NCBI GenBank assembly: GCA_017434985.1
Contig: JAFSFY010000061.1
Location: 1-60,414 of the forward strand
Reading direction: 5' to 3'
From: Clostridia bacterium
GTDB lineage: Bacteria > Bacillota > Clostridia > Oscillospirales > Acutalibacteraceae
DNA: 60,414 nucleotides
Positions 8,296 through 17,598 of this stretch are shown here, one piece after another. Under the pieces are notes generated by a model that was not told where the DNA came from, ran no database searches, and saw nothing but the letters and a program-made list of their open reading frames with translations. The translations under genes were made by a program, and so were the position numbers. Position 1 is the stretch's first letter, and each line of letters starts with the position of its first letter.

Positions 8296-11200
8296 GTCAG
8301 CCAACGGTAGAACTGTTGTTTGCCCCTTATATACAAGATGTCCCGCTTCTCGGTCGCTTTGCGGCGGACGAAGTGGAACACGTGGAACTCAACCGCGCCG
8401 AATTTCGGATGCGGTTATTTCTGCGTTTGGATCGTTTTGAACCGTACGATGCCGTTGCGGCACTGGAAGAATCGCTCAAACAAGGATTACAACTAAAAAG
8501 TGTCGAGATCGTGCCGCATTATCCGTCCGATACGTTGTCGGTGGCGTGTTTTGCGTCGCTCGTTTCGTTTATGAAACGGCGCTCCACGGTGGTCAACGGT
8601 ACCTTTAACGATGCCGTTTGTCGTGAAACCGAACAGGGCTGGACGGTGGAATTGCAACACGGAACCCTCAACGTGATCGAGACCACCGGCACGGACAAAT
8701 TGCTTTCACAACTCATTCGCGAATTTTTCGGGGTGAGTTTGTCGGTGAACTTTGTCGGTGAAGAAAGCATTGCGGAAAACGATGTGCAATATCAGCGTCT
8801 GATGGAAGAAGTAAACAAAGAAGAAGAAAAAGCCAAAAAGGCGGCCGCCGAACAAGCGGCCAAGCAAGCTGCCTCTGCTGCAGGTGAACCCATCAAACCG
8901 TCAAAACCCGACGATCCGACGCAGCCGCCCGCGGATGGCTTGCCGATCTACCGCGAAACGGCGCAACCGTTGTTCGGCCCCGTCCCGCGCGATTTTCCTA
9001 CGCCGCTTCGCAGTTTGCACGAGGGATTTGTGACCGTGTGGGGTGAGGTGTTTGGCTATGAAACGCGCGCGTTCCGTGACGGTGCACGCATTCGCCACAC
9101 CTTTTACATTTCCGACGGTACCAACTCGGTCACAGTCATCACCTGGACCGACGTAAAGCGCGACAAAGCCAAATTGGAGGCGCTTGAATCGCTCAAAGAC
9201 GGTTCGTGCGTGCTCATCAACGGCTTGTACGAATTTGACGAATATGCCCACGGCGACGTGCTTTCCCCGAAAGCGATCGCCTTGGTCAGCAAATACCAAA
9301 AACAGGATACCGCTGACGTGAAGCGTGTGGAATTGCATCTGCATACCAAGATGTCGGCGATGGATGCTGTCTCCGATGCGAAAGCGCTTATCAAACGCGC
9401 CGCCGCGTGGGGACACCGCGCCGTGGCCATCACCGACCACGGTGTAGCGCAGGCTTATCCCGAAGCGATGAACACCGCCGCCGATCTCAAAAAGAGCGGC
9501 AAAGACATCAAAATATTGTACGGTGTGGAGGCGTATTACGTCAACGACGGCATCCCCACTGTGGCGGGGGATACGACTGAGCCGTTTGACGGTCACTTCA
9601 TCGTGTTTGATCTGGAAACCACGGGCCTTAACAGCGGTACCGAGCGTATCACCGAGATCGGTGCGGTGCGTTTCCAAAACGGCGAGATCAAAGACGAATT
9701 CAATACCTTTGTCAATCCCGAAAAACCCATTCCGCCGAAAATCACCGAACTCACCGGCATTACCGATGCGATGGTGGCCGATGCACCGAGCGAAGCGGAG
9801 GCGTTGCGTCGTTTTTATGAATTTTGCGGCGAGGCGCGGGTATTGGTGGCGCACAACGCCCGTTTTGACACCTCCTTTGTGAAAGCCGCGGCGGCGCGCT
9901 GCCAAATGGACTATCCGTTTGCGGCGGTGGACACCGTTCCGCTGTGTCGCACGTTGTATCCCGATATTAAAAACCACAAATTGGATACGGTGGCCGCGCA
10001 TCTCAAGTTGGATGAATTTAACCATCACCGCGCGTGTGACGATGCACGTGTGTTGGCGCAAATCTTTGCCCGTATTGCGGCAGATTGCAAGCAAAAGTTG
10101 AATATCACGTCGGTCGATCAGATCAACGGACAGCTTGGTGGGGTGGATGTCAAAAAGGCGCGCCCGTTCCACCAAATTTTGCTTGCCAAAAATCAAACGG
10201 GCCTTAAAAATCTGTACAAACTCATTTCGTACAGTCACCTGAAAGAATACTACAAACGCCCCCGCATTACGCGCAGTAAACTCACCGAGTTGCGCGAAGG
10301 TCTGCTCGTCGGCAGTGCCTGCGAAGCGGGCGAACTGTTCCACGCCGTGATGGAAAAACGCCCGTGGAATGAACTGTGCGACATCGCGCGGTTTTACGAT
10401 TTTCTGGAGGTGCAGCCGCTTGGCAACAACGCCTTTATGCTTCGTCCCACCAAAAACAAGGACGGCACCTTTAATCCGCCCGTGGCCCCCGATGAGGAGA
10501 CCTTGCGCGACTTTAACCGCACCATCATCAAACTCGGTGAAGAATTGAACATTCCCGTTTGTGCCACCTGCGACGTGCATTTTATGGACCCCGAAGACGA
10601 AGTGTATCGCCGTATTTTGCAAGCGGGACAAGGGTATAGTGATGCGGATGAACAAGCCCCCCTGTATTTCCGCACCACCGACGAAATGTTGAGAGAATTT
10701 GACTATCTCCCGCCCGAAAAGGCGTATGAGATCGTGGTGGAAAACCCCAATAAGATCGCGGATATGATCGATGAGATTCGTCCCATTCCCGAGGGCAACT
10801 ACCCGCCGCATATCGATGGTTCGGACGAGCAACTCACCGAAATCACGTGGAATCGCGCCAAGGAATTGTATGGCGACCCCGTGCCCGAGATCGTGGCGGC
10901 GCGATTGGAAAAGGAACTGAATTCCATCATCAAAAACGGGTTTGCCGTTCTCTATATGATCGCGCAAAAGCTCGTGAAAAACTCGGTAGACAACGGCTAT
11001 TTGGTCGGCTCGCGTGGTTCGGTCGGCTCGTCTTTCGTTGCCAATATGGCGGGCATTTCCGAAGTGAACCCCTTGCAACCGCACTACGTGTGCCGCAAGT
11101 GTAAGTACTCCGAATTTATTACCGACGGATCGGTCGGTTCGGGCTTTGACCTGCCCGACAAAGTGTGCCCCGTGTGCGGCGAACCGCTCGACCGCGACGG

Positions 11201-12689
11201 ACACGAGATCCCGTTTGAGACCTTCCTCGGGTTTGACGGCGATAAGACCCCCGATATCGACTTGAACTTTGCCAGCGAATATCAGACTCGCGCTCACAAG
11301 TACACCGAATCCTTGTTCGGCAGTGACCACGTGTTCAAAGCCGGTACCATTTCGACGGTGGCGGATAAGACCGCTTACGGCTACGTGAAAAAATACGCCG
11401 AAGAACGCGGTCTCGCGATGAGCAATGCAGAGATCGAGCGCTTGGCCAAAGGTTGTACGGGTATCAAACGTACCACGGGTCAACATCCCGGCGGTATGGT
11501 GGTTGTGCCGAATGAGTATGTCATTGAGGATTTCTGTCCCGCGCAACATCCCGCAGACGATCCCAATTCCGACGTTATTACGACCCACTTTGATTTCCAT
11601 TCCATTCACGATACCATTTTGAAGCTGGATAACCTCGGCCACGTCATTCCCACCATCTACAAGTATTTGGAGGAATACACGGGTATCCGCGTGATGGACG
11701 TCCCGATGTCCGACCCGCAGGTGTACAAGCTGTTCACTTCCACCGAGCCGCTCGGTGTTACGCCCGAACAGATCGATTGCGAGATCGGCACCCTGTCCAT
11801 TCCCGAAATGGGCACGGGTTTCGTGCGGCAGATGTTGATGGAATGTAAACCCACGCATTTTGCCGACCTGCTTCAGATTTCCGGTCTGTCCCACGGTACC
11901 GACGTGTGGCTCGGAAACGCGCAAGAACTCATCAAAAACGGCACCTGTACCATTTCCGAAGTGATCGGAACGCGCGATAACATCATGACCTATCTAATGC
12001 ACAAAGGTTTGCAACCCAAAATGGCGTTTAAGATTATGGAGATCGTGCGTAAAGGCAAAGCGACCAAACTGCTCACCGATGAGCATTTTGCCGCCATGCG
12101 CGAGAACAACGTGCCCGAGTGGTACATTGATTCGTGTATGAAGATCAAGTATATGTTCCCCAAAGCGCACGCCGCCGCGTATTGCATTGCGGCGTTGCGT
12201 GTGGCGTGGTACAAGGTGCACCGTCCCGCCGAATATTATGCGGCGTACTTCACCGGTCGCGGCGAAGATTTTGATGCCGAGCCGGTGCAACAAGGTGTGG
12301 CCGCCGTCAAGCGGTTGATGGATACCATCCGCGCCAAAGACAAAAAAGAAGCCACCGCCAAAGAACTGTCCCAAGCCGAAACCTTGCACGTGATTTACGA
12401 GGCAATGCAACGCGGCGTGGAGTTCTTGCCGGTGGATCTGTATCGTTCGCATTCTTACAAATTCACGATGGAGGACGGCAAGGTGCGCTTGCCCTTTACG
12501 TCCATTCGCGGTCTCGGCGCGGCGGCGGCAGAATCGCTGATGCACGCGCGCGAAGGCGGCGAGTATATCTCGTGTGACGACCTGCAAAACCGTTCGGGCG
12601 TGTCCAAATCGGTGATCGAATCGATGCGCGAACTCGGCGTGTTGCAGGCGTTGCCCGCCACCAGCCAGATCAGTTTGTTCGAATGGTAA
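8292..12689 (+). CDS. polC: DNA polymerase III PolC-type alpha subunit
   Basis: The replicative polymerase of low-GC Gram-positives, combining polymerase and proofreading exonuclease in 1465 residues. Visible order: an N-terminal domain; an OB-fold region around residues 240-335; the first part of the PHP domain (ELHLHTKMSAMDAV, about 347); an inserted DEDDh 3'-5' exonuclease beginning FIVFDLETTGL (about 435); the rest of PHP; a zinc-binding cysteine set (CRKC and CPVCG, about 930-965); and the palm with catalytic acidic residues in TPDIDLNF (about 984). The start overlaps the ispG stop. It ends the long pyrH-led block. No truncation or frameshift is seen. Confidence 0.98.
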   Translation: MSQPTVELLFAPYIQDVPLLGRFAADEVEHVELNRAEFRMRLFLRLDRFEPYDAVAALEESLKQGLQLKSVEIVPHYPSDTLSVACFASLVSFMKRRSTVVNGTFNDAVCRETEQGWTVELQHGTLNVIETTGTDKLLSQLIREFFGVSLSVNFVGEESIAENDVQYQRLMEEVNKEEEKAKKAAAEQAAKQAASAAGEPIKPSKPDDPTQPPADGLPIYRETAQPLFGPVPRDFPTPLRSLHEGFVTVWGEVFGYETRAFRDGARIRHTFYISDGTNSVTVITWTDVKRDKAKLEALESLKDGSCVLINGLYEFDEYAHGDVLSPKAIALVSKYQKQDTADVKRVELHLHTKMSAMDAVSDAKALIKRAAAWGHRAVAITDHGVAQAYPEAMNTAADLKKSGKDIKILYGVEAYYVNDGIPTVAGDTTEPFDGHFIVFDLETTGLNSGTERITEIGAVRFQNGEIKDEFNTFVNPEKPIPPKITELTGITDAMVADAPSEAEALRRFYEFCGEARVLVAHNARFDTSFVKAAAARCQMDYPFAAVDTVPLCRTLYPDIKNHKLDTVAAHLKLDEFNHHRACDDARVLAQIFARIAADCKQKLNITSVDQINGQLGGVDVKKARPFHQILLAKNQTGLKNLYKLISYSHLKEYYKRPRITRSKLTELREGLLVGSACEAGELFHAVMEKRPWNELCDIARFYDFLEVQPLGNNAFMLRPTKNKDGTFNPPVAPDEETLRDFNRTIIKLGEELNIPVCATCDVHFMDPEDEVYRRILQAGQGYSDADEQAPLYFRTTDEMLREFDYLPPEKAYEIVVENPNKIADMIDEIRPIPEGNYPPHIDGSDEQLTEITWNRAKELYGDPVPEIVAARLEKELNSIIKNGFAVLYMIAQKLVKNSVDNGYLVGSRGSVGSSFVANMAGISEVNPLQPHYVCRKCKYSEFITDGSVGSGFDLPDKVCPVCGEPLDRDGHEIPFETFLGFDGDKTPDIDLNFASEYQTRAHKYTESLFGSDHVFKAGTISTVADKTAYGYVKKYAEERGLAMSNAEIERLAKGCTGIKRTTGQHPGGMVVVPNEYVIEDFCPAQHPADDPNSDVITTHFDFHSIHDTILKLDNLGHVIPTIYKYLEEYTGIRVMDVPMSDPQVYKLFTSTEPLGVTPEQIDCEIGTLSIPEMGTGFVRQMLMECKPTHFADLLQISGLSHGTDVWLGNAQELIKNGTCTISEVIGTRDNIMTYLMHKGLQPKMAFKIMEIVRKGKATKLLTDEHFAAMRENNVPEWYIDSCMKIKYMFPKAHAAAYCIAALRVAWYKVHRPAEYYAAYFTGRGEDFDAEPVQQGVAAVKRLMDTIRAKDKKEATAKELSQAETLHVIYEAMQRGVEFLPVDLYRSHSYKFTMEDGKVRLPFTSIRGLGAAAAESLMHAREGGEYISCDDLQNRSGVSKSVIESMRELGVLQALPATSQISLFEW

Positions 12690-12703
12690 GGAGGTGACCC
12701 CGG

Positions 12704-14065
12704 TTGTTGCAAAAAAACCAATTGATACCCCTAACCATTACCGGTATGACCGCCGAAGGCAACGGCGTGGGTCACGCCGAAGACGGAATGGCGGTTTTCG
12801 TTCCGTTTACCGCGGTGGGGGACACCCTTTCCTGCCATATTCTCAAAGTACAATCGCGTTGTGCATTCGGGAAGATCGATGCATTGACCGAACCGTCACC
12901 GCATCGCGTTGAAACGGTGGATTGCCCCGTGTTCGGCAAATGCGGCGGTTGCGCGTTTCGGCACGTGACCTATGAGGCGGAATGCGCGTATAAATGGCAA
13001 CGCGTGGCGGATGCCGTCAAACGCATCGGCGGGTTGGACATCACACCCGAACCGCTCGTCGCGTGTGACTCGCCTGACCGTTATCGCAACAAAGGACAGT
13101 ACCCTGTCGTGGCGGGCGAACACCGCCCCCTTATCGGGTTATACGCCGCGCGCAGTCATCGTGTAGTGGAACAACACGATTGTTTGCTCCAACCCGAAAA
13201 TTTTAAAATTGTGTTAGACACGGTGGGCAAATGGGCCAAAAAAGCGGGCGTTGTGCCGTACGATGAAACAACGGGGCGCGGCCTGTTGCGGCACGTGTAT
13301 ATCCGCGAAGGGTTTGCCAGAGGGGAGTTGATGGTGTGCCTTGTGTGCACAAGCGGTAAAGTCCCGCAACCGCAACTGCTCATCGATATGCTGCGAGAAG
13401 CGGTGCCCGGGCTGGCGTCGCTGATGATCAATCTCAATAAGCAAGACACCAACGTCGTGCTCGGAAAAGAGAGTTTCTGCTTGTACGGTACTCCGTACAT
13501 CATCGACCGTTTGTGCGGGCTCAACTTCCGTTTGTCGCCGCTTTCGTTTTATCAAGTCAACGCACCGCAAGCTGAGCGGCTGTACGGTCTTGCCAAAGAA
13601 GCCGCCGCTTTGACAGGGGAGGAAGTGCTGCTCGACCTCTATTGCGGCACGGGCACCATCGGCTTGTCGATGGCGAATCATGTCAAGCAACTCATTGGTG
13701 TGGAGATCACCCCCGAAGCGGTGGAAGACGCCAAACAAAATGCCGTGGACAACGGCATCGAAAATGCACGGTTTATCAACGCCGATGCCGCCAAAGCCGC
13801 CCTACAACTTGAAAAAGAAGGCATCCACCCCGACGTGGTCGTTCTTGACCCGCCGCGCAAAGGATGTGACAGCGCGCTCATCGAAACGGTGGTGCGGATG
13901 GCACCCGACCGCGTGGTGTACGTGTCGTGCGATCCTGCTACTCTGGCGCGCGACCTCAAACAATTTGAAGCGCTCGGCTACCAAACGCAACGCATCACCC
14001 CCGTTGATATGTTCCCGCGTACGCATCACGTGGAATCGGTGGCACGATTGGTACGAACAAGGTAA
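12704..14065 (+). CDS. 23S rRNA (uracil-C5)-methyltransferase, RlmD/TrmA family
   Basis: SAM-dependent m5U methyltransferase. It has an N-terminal TRAM domain (ITGMTAEGNGVGHAEDG), an iron-sulfur cysteine motif CPVFGKCGGCAFRH, then the methyltransferase core with LDLYCGTGTIGLS, DPPRKGCDSA and YVSCDPATLARDL, whose Cys is the catalytic nucleophile. The start is TTG at 12704. It is chosen because a perfect AAGGAGGTGA lies 6 nt upstream; another TTG follows immediately. The length is 453 residues. Firmicutes often carry several paralogs, for example RlmCD, so the exact target uridine cannot be fixed from sequence alone. Confidence 0.92.
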   Translation: MLQKNQLIPLTITGMTAEGNGVGHAEDGMAVFVPFTAVGDTLSCHILKVQSRCAFGKIDALTEPSPHRVETVDCPVFGKCGGCAFRHVTYEAECAYKWQRVADAVKRIGGLDITPEPLVACDSPDRYRNKGQYPVVAGEHRPLIGLYAARSHRVVEQHDCLLQPENFKIVLDTVGKWAKKAGVVPYDETTGRGLLRHVYIREGFARGELMVCLVCTSGKVPQPQLLIDMLREAVPGLASLMINLNKQDTNVVLGKESFCLYGTPYIIDRLCGLNFRLSPLSFYQVNAPQAERLYGLAKEAAALTGEEVLLDLYCGTGTIGLSMANHVKQLIGVEITPEAVEDAKQNAVDNGIENARFINADAAKAALQLEKEGIHPDVVVLDPPRKGCDSALIETVVRMAPDRVVYVSCDPATLARDLKQFEALGYQTQRITPVDMFPRTHHVESVARLVRTR

Positions 14066-14098
14066 AAACGTGATGAGCGCGAAATGAGGTGGAATGCT

Positions 14099-14977
14099 AT
14101 GCTTCATACCCTACAAAATGAATATCTTACCGTGCAGATCCACGAAAAGGGTGCCACGCCGTGGTCGATAAAAGACGCGGACGGCACCGAATATCTGTGG
14201 CAAGGGGATACGCGGTATTGGCGAAACAGAGCGCCGCATTTGTTCCCCTACATTGGGCGAATGCCGGGAGGCAAGTATACGTTGCGCGGTGAACCGCACT
14301 GTATGAATATGCACGGCTTTGCCCGCGATATGGTGTTCGATGTGAAAGGCTCCTCCGACACGCATCTCGTTTTTTCGCTGACGAACAACGAAGAAACCTA
14401 CAACCTGTATCCGTGTGCGTTTTGTTTGTCGATACGCTATCGACTGGAAGGACGTGCGCTCTCAATTACGTATCGCGTGGAGAATACGGACGACAAACCG
14501 ATGCATTTCGGTATCGGCGCCCATCCGGGGTTTAACGTCCCGCTGGAAACGGGAGCTGCATTTGAGGATTACTATTTGGAATTTGATGCCGTTACCGATG
14601 CCAAACGTGTGGAACTGTCTGCCGATTGCTTTGTAACGGGAGAATTAACCCCTTTTCCGCTGACAGACGGTGTTCGCCTTCCGCTGACGCACGATATGTT
14701 TGACAACGATGCGATCATTTTGACGGATATGGCAACCTCGGTGACACTCAAATCCTCCAAAAGCGGGAAACACGTCTGTGCCTCTTACCCCGATATGCCG
14801 TATTTGGGAATTTGGCATATGCCGAAAACCGACGCCCCCTACGTGTGCATTGAGCCGTGGTCATCGCTCCCTTCCCGACATGGCGTGGTGGAGGAACTGA
14901 CCACAAAGCCGGGACTGATTGCACTGGAATCTCATGGCGTATACACAAACGAAATCACATTCCGATTCGAAGGCTGA
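14099..14977 (+). CDS. Aldose 1-epimerase family protein (LacX-like)
   Basis: Interconverts alpha and beta anomers of aldose sugars. The protein matches the LacX-type galactose mutarotase-like fold: WQGDTRYWRNRAPHLFPYIGR near the N-terminus, HGFARD, the conserved FGIGAHPGF in the middle, and CIEPW near the C-terminus. The ATG at 14099 is chosen over one at 14084 because GAGGTGG (14086-14092) lies between them and is well spaced from the second. The length is 292 residues. It may be cotranscribed with the methyltransferase gene 33 nt upstream. It ends at a strong bidirectional terminator and borders the carbohydrate cluster. Confidence 0.88.
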   Translation: MLHTLQNEYLTVQIHEKGATPWSIKDADGTEYLWQGDTRYWRNRAPHLFPYIGRMPGGKYTLRGEPHCMNMHGFARDMVFDVKGSSDTHLVFSLTNNEETYNLYPCAFCLSIRYRLEGRALSITYRVENTDDKPMHFGIGAHPGFNVPLETGAAFEDYYLEFDAVTDAKRVELSADCFVTGELTPFPLTDGVRLPLTHDMFDNDAIILTDMATSVTLKSSKSGKHVCASYPDMPYLGIWHMPKTDAPYVCIEPWSSLPSRHGVVEELTTKPGLIALESHGVYTNEITFRFEG

Positions 14978-15005
14978 ACGCCTTCTTTTCGTGGAGAGAA
15001 TATTC

Positions 15006-15042
15006 AAAAAAGCAGGGCGGTCAATGACCGCCCTGCTTTTTA
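15006..15042. terminator. Bidirectional terminator
   Basis: Stem AGCAGGGCGGTCA/TGACCGCCCTGCT (15011-15023 with 15025-15037) with A-rich and T-rich flanks, so it works in both directions. The stop codon of the minus-strand AraC gene lies inside the stem. Confidence 0.9.
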
Positions 15043-15887
15043 TATTGCGATGGGGTACAACCCATTTTCTTTTTGAAACTGTGCGCGAAATAACTCATAT
15101 TGTAAAATCCGCAAGCAACGGCCACCTCGGTTACGGGAACGTTTCGCCTGTCAAGTAACGGCAACGAACGTTCGATTCTCACGTCGTTGATATACTCCAC
15201 CAGGGTTTTGTTAAAATTCTTCTTAAAAAAGCGACAAAAGTATTTGGGAGACATATGAAAGTGTTCCGCAATGTCCGCAAGCGCGATTTTTTGCGCATAA
15301 TTCTCGTTGATGTACGCCACGATGTTTTTAAGCAATTGCTTTTTTTCGCTGTCCAACGTGGGGTTTTGAACAAAAACAAGCTGCTTTTCTTCAATCAGCC
15401 GAGCGACAAATTGTAGGAGAAGTGCCTTGGTGAAGAGCATATAGCACTCACTTTTCTGCGTGTGGATCTCGCTTAACTGTTGCAAGATATCGAGCATTTT
15501 TTCGGATGTGTGTACACGGTTGACGAACTGTATTTCTTGGCGCAAAAGGGGCTCGATAAACGTTTGCTCCGCGAAATCATGTTTGCTGAACGAAAGAATA
15601 TCAAAATCAAACACAAATGCCGTATAGTCCAGCGGCGCGCCGTCTCCGTATATTTCGTGCATCTCACCGCTGTTGATGATGAAGATATCACCCGGTTGTC
15701 CCACAAAGGACTTGTGGTTGATGGTAAGTTGAATGCATCCGTTCGTTACGTAGAGAATTTCCGTTTCGCGGTGCCAGTGGTTGGCGACCAATAATTTGGT
15801 GCGATCGTATACAACGTGATATTTTTCAAAACAATCGTTTAAACTGCCGCGTTTTCGAATTTCCATAAACGAAGATGGTTGTTTCAT
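15021..15887 (-). CDS. AraC family transcriptional regulator
   Basis: A 288-residue regulator with an N-terminal cupin-like sensing domain (around HRETEILYVTNGCIQLTIN) and a C-terminal pair of helix-turn-helix motifs: IALADIAEHFHMSPKYFCRFFKK, then VTEVAVACGFYNMSYFAHSFKKKMGCTP. The second is the AraC signature. AGGGTGA precedes the ATG. It is divergent from the GH13 glycosidase gene, so it probably controls that gene and the GH28-like gene after it in response to a sugar. The ligand is not known from sequence. Confidence 0.93.
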   Translation of the reverse strand: MKQPSSFMEIRKRGSLNDCFEKYHVVYDRTKLLVANHWHRETEILYVTNGCIQLTINHKSFVGQPGDIFIINSGEMHEIYGDGAPLDYTAFVFDFDILSFSKHDFAEQTFIEPLLRQEIQFVNRVHTSEKMLDILQQLSEIHTQKSECYMLFTKALLLQFVARLIEEKQLVFVQNPTLDSEKKQLLKNIVAYINENYAQKIALADIAEHFHMSPKYFCRFFKKNFNKTLVEYINDVRIERSLPLLDRRNVPVTEVAVACGFYNMSYFAHSFKKKMGCTPSQYKKQGGH

Positions 15888-15903
15888 CGTATCACCCTAT
15901 TTC

Positions 15904-15932
15904 ATCATAGCACGACAGGGCCTTGTATGCAA
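15904..15932 (-). promoter_or_regulatory. Promoter of the first AraC gene
   Basis: On the minus strand TTGCAT (15927-15932) and TATGAT (15904-15909) are separated by 17 nt, 17 nt before the start codon. The divergent GH13 gene has a -10-like TATTAT (15999-16004) but no good -35, as expected for an activator-dependent promoter. Confidence 0.6.
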
Positions 15933-16038
15933 CCGAAAAAGGAGAATATTGTGTTACTATCCGTGTATATTTTGGTATTGGGAGCTATTTGTGTGTGATA
16001 TTATAGCATTACGATAGAAAAAGAAAGGAAGATGAGTG

Positions 16039-17586
16039 ATGAATCACCATATTCGCAATTCGATTATGTACAACGTATACCCGACCTCGTTTTACGATAG
16101 CAACGGCGACGGTATCGGTGACTTGAAAGGCATCACGGAAAAATTGCCGTATATCAAACAGTTTGCCGATATTGTGTGGATCAATCCCGTTTTTAAATCG
16201 CCGTTCCGTGACGGAGGCTATGACATTGCGGATTACTATGCAATTGATGAACGCTTTGGCACGATGGAGGACGCAGAAGAACTGTTCAAAAAGGCACACG
16301 AACTGGGTTTGAGAGTTTTATTTGATCTGGTGGTTGGTCACACGTCCGACGAGCATCCGTGGTTTCGCGAGTCGCAAAAGCACGAGCAAAACCAGTATTC
16401 CGATTATTACATTTGGACGGACGACGTGTACGGCGGTCCCGTTCCTTACAACAACATTTCCGGCAACAGTGAGCGGAACGGCAATTATATCTTGAATTAC
16501 TACTGTTTCCAACCTGCCTTGAATTTTGGTTTTGCGGAAAAGAAATTTTCGTGGCAAAATCACTATCTCGATGAACCGTGCCTCAAAATTCACGAAGAAG
16601 TGATGAATATCATCCGCTTTTGGTTAAAAAAGGGTGTTGACGGTTTCCGCGTGGACATGGCGCCGAGCATCATCAAAGGCGATACGATCGAAAAGAAATG
16701 CGCGTGCGAAGTATGGACGAAAATTTTTGGCAAAGTGCGCGAAGAATATCCCGAAGCGATCTTTGTATCGGAGTGGGGACAACCCGAATATGCCGTGAAA
16801 AACGGTAGTTTTGATATCGACTTCTTCACGCATGAATGTGACGAGGGGTACACCCATTTGTTGCGCAACCAACCGGATGCCAACATCATTGCCAAAGACG
16901 GGCACAGCTATTTCCAAAAAGAGGGGCTTGGCGAAGCAAAGAAATTCTTTGCCTATTTTATGCGAAATTTGGAAGCGGTGAAGGGAAAAGGCTATATCTC
17001 GATTCCCACGGGCAACCACGATTTGCCCCGATTCAGCAAATGGCGCGATGCGGAAGATCTGAAAGCGGTATTTGCGTTTATCCTCGCATTGCCCGGTGTA
17101 CCGCTTATCTATTACGGCGATGAAATCGGTATGTCCTATGAAAAAATCAAGAATAAAGATGGCGGCTATCGTCGCACCGGTTCGCGTACACCGATGCAAT
17201 GGACAAGCGGTAAGAACGCAGGGTTCAGTACCGGTGACGGCGAGATGTATCTGCCGATCTACGATGACTACAAAGACATCAATGTTGAAACGCAAGAAGC
17301 GCAAGAGAATTCTCTCATCAACACCGTCAAGCGTATGGTAGCGGTCAAGCGAGAGTATCCCGAATTGTTTGCAAGTGATAATGCATTTGAGGTGATTTCG
17401 GACGATTATCCGGCCATTTTCAAGCGCTCGGATGGGGAAAATACGCTGTTGTGTATTGTCAATCCGTCCGAAAGGGTGTATACTTTGGATGTTCAAACAG
17501 GGGAAACGCTCATTTCTTCCAACGTGACGGTGGAAGATGGCAAAGTGACGATGAAGGGTGTTTCGTATCTGTGGATGAAACTGTAA
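16039..17586 (+). CDS. GH13 alpha-glycosidase (alpha-amylase family)
   Basis: An intracellular glycoside hydrolase of 515 residues acting on alpha-glucosidic bonds. The four GH13 regions are visible: DLVVGHTSDEHPWF (region I), GFRVDMAP with the nucleophile Asp (II), IFVSEWGQPE with the acid/base Glu (III) and TGNHDLPRFS (IV). The closest type is probably the oligo-1,6-glucosidase/alpha-glucosidase group; the QPALNF segment stands where those enzymes have QPDLN. No signal peptide is seen. ATG 16039 has AAGGAAGA 6 nt upstream; a GTG one codon before is less well placed. It is divergent from an AraC regulator and followed 12 nt later by the GH28-like gene. Confidence 0.92.
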   Translation: MNHHIRNSIMYNVYPTSFYDSNGDGIGDLKGITEKLPYIKQFADIVWINPVFKSPFRDGGYDIADYYAIDERFGTMEDAEELFKKAHELGLRVLFDLVVGHTSDEHPWFRESQKHEQNQYSDYYIWTDDVYGGPVPYNNISGNSERNGNYILNYYCFQPALNFGFAEKKFSWQNHYLDEPCLKIHEEVMNIIRFWLKKGVDGFRVDMAPSIIKGDTIEKKCACEVWTKIFGKVREEYPEAIFVSEWGQPEYAVKNGSFDIDFFTHECDEGYTHLLRNQPDANIIAKDGHSYFQKEGLGEAKKFFAYFMRNLEAVKGKGYISIPTGNHDLPRFSKWRDAEDLKAVFAFILALPGVPLIYYGDEIGMSYEKIKNKDGGYRRTGSRTPMQWTSGKNAGFSTGDGEMYLPIYDDYKDINVETQEAQENSLINTVKRMVAVKREYPELFASDNAFEVISDDYPAIFKRSDGENTLLCIVNPSERVYTLDVQTGETLISSNVTVEDGKVTMKGVSYLWMKL

Positions 17587-17598
17587 GGAGGAATACAG

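Noticed and set aside
8901-11924. A 1007-codon open frame on the minus strand
   Set aside because: It lies wholly inside polC, whose domains are complete in the plus-strand frame. Its His/Arg/Val-rich translation is typical of a shadow frame in GC-rich coding DNA.
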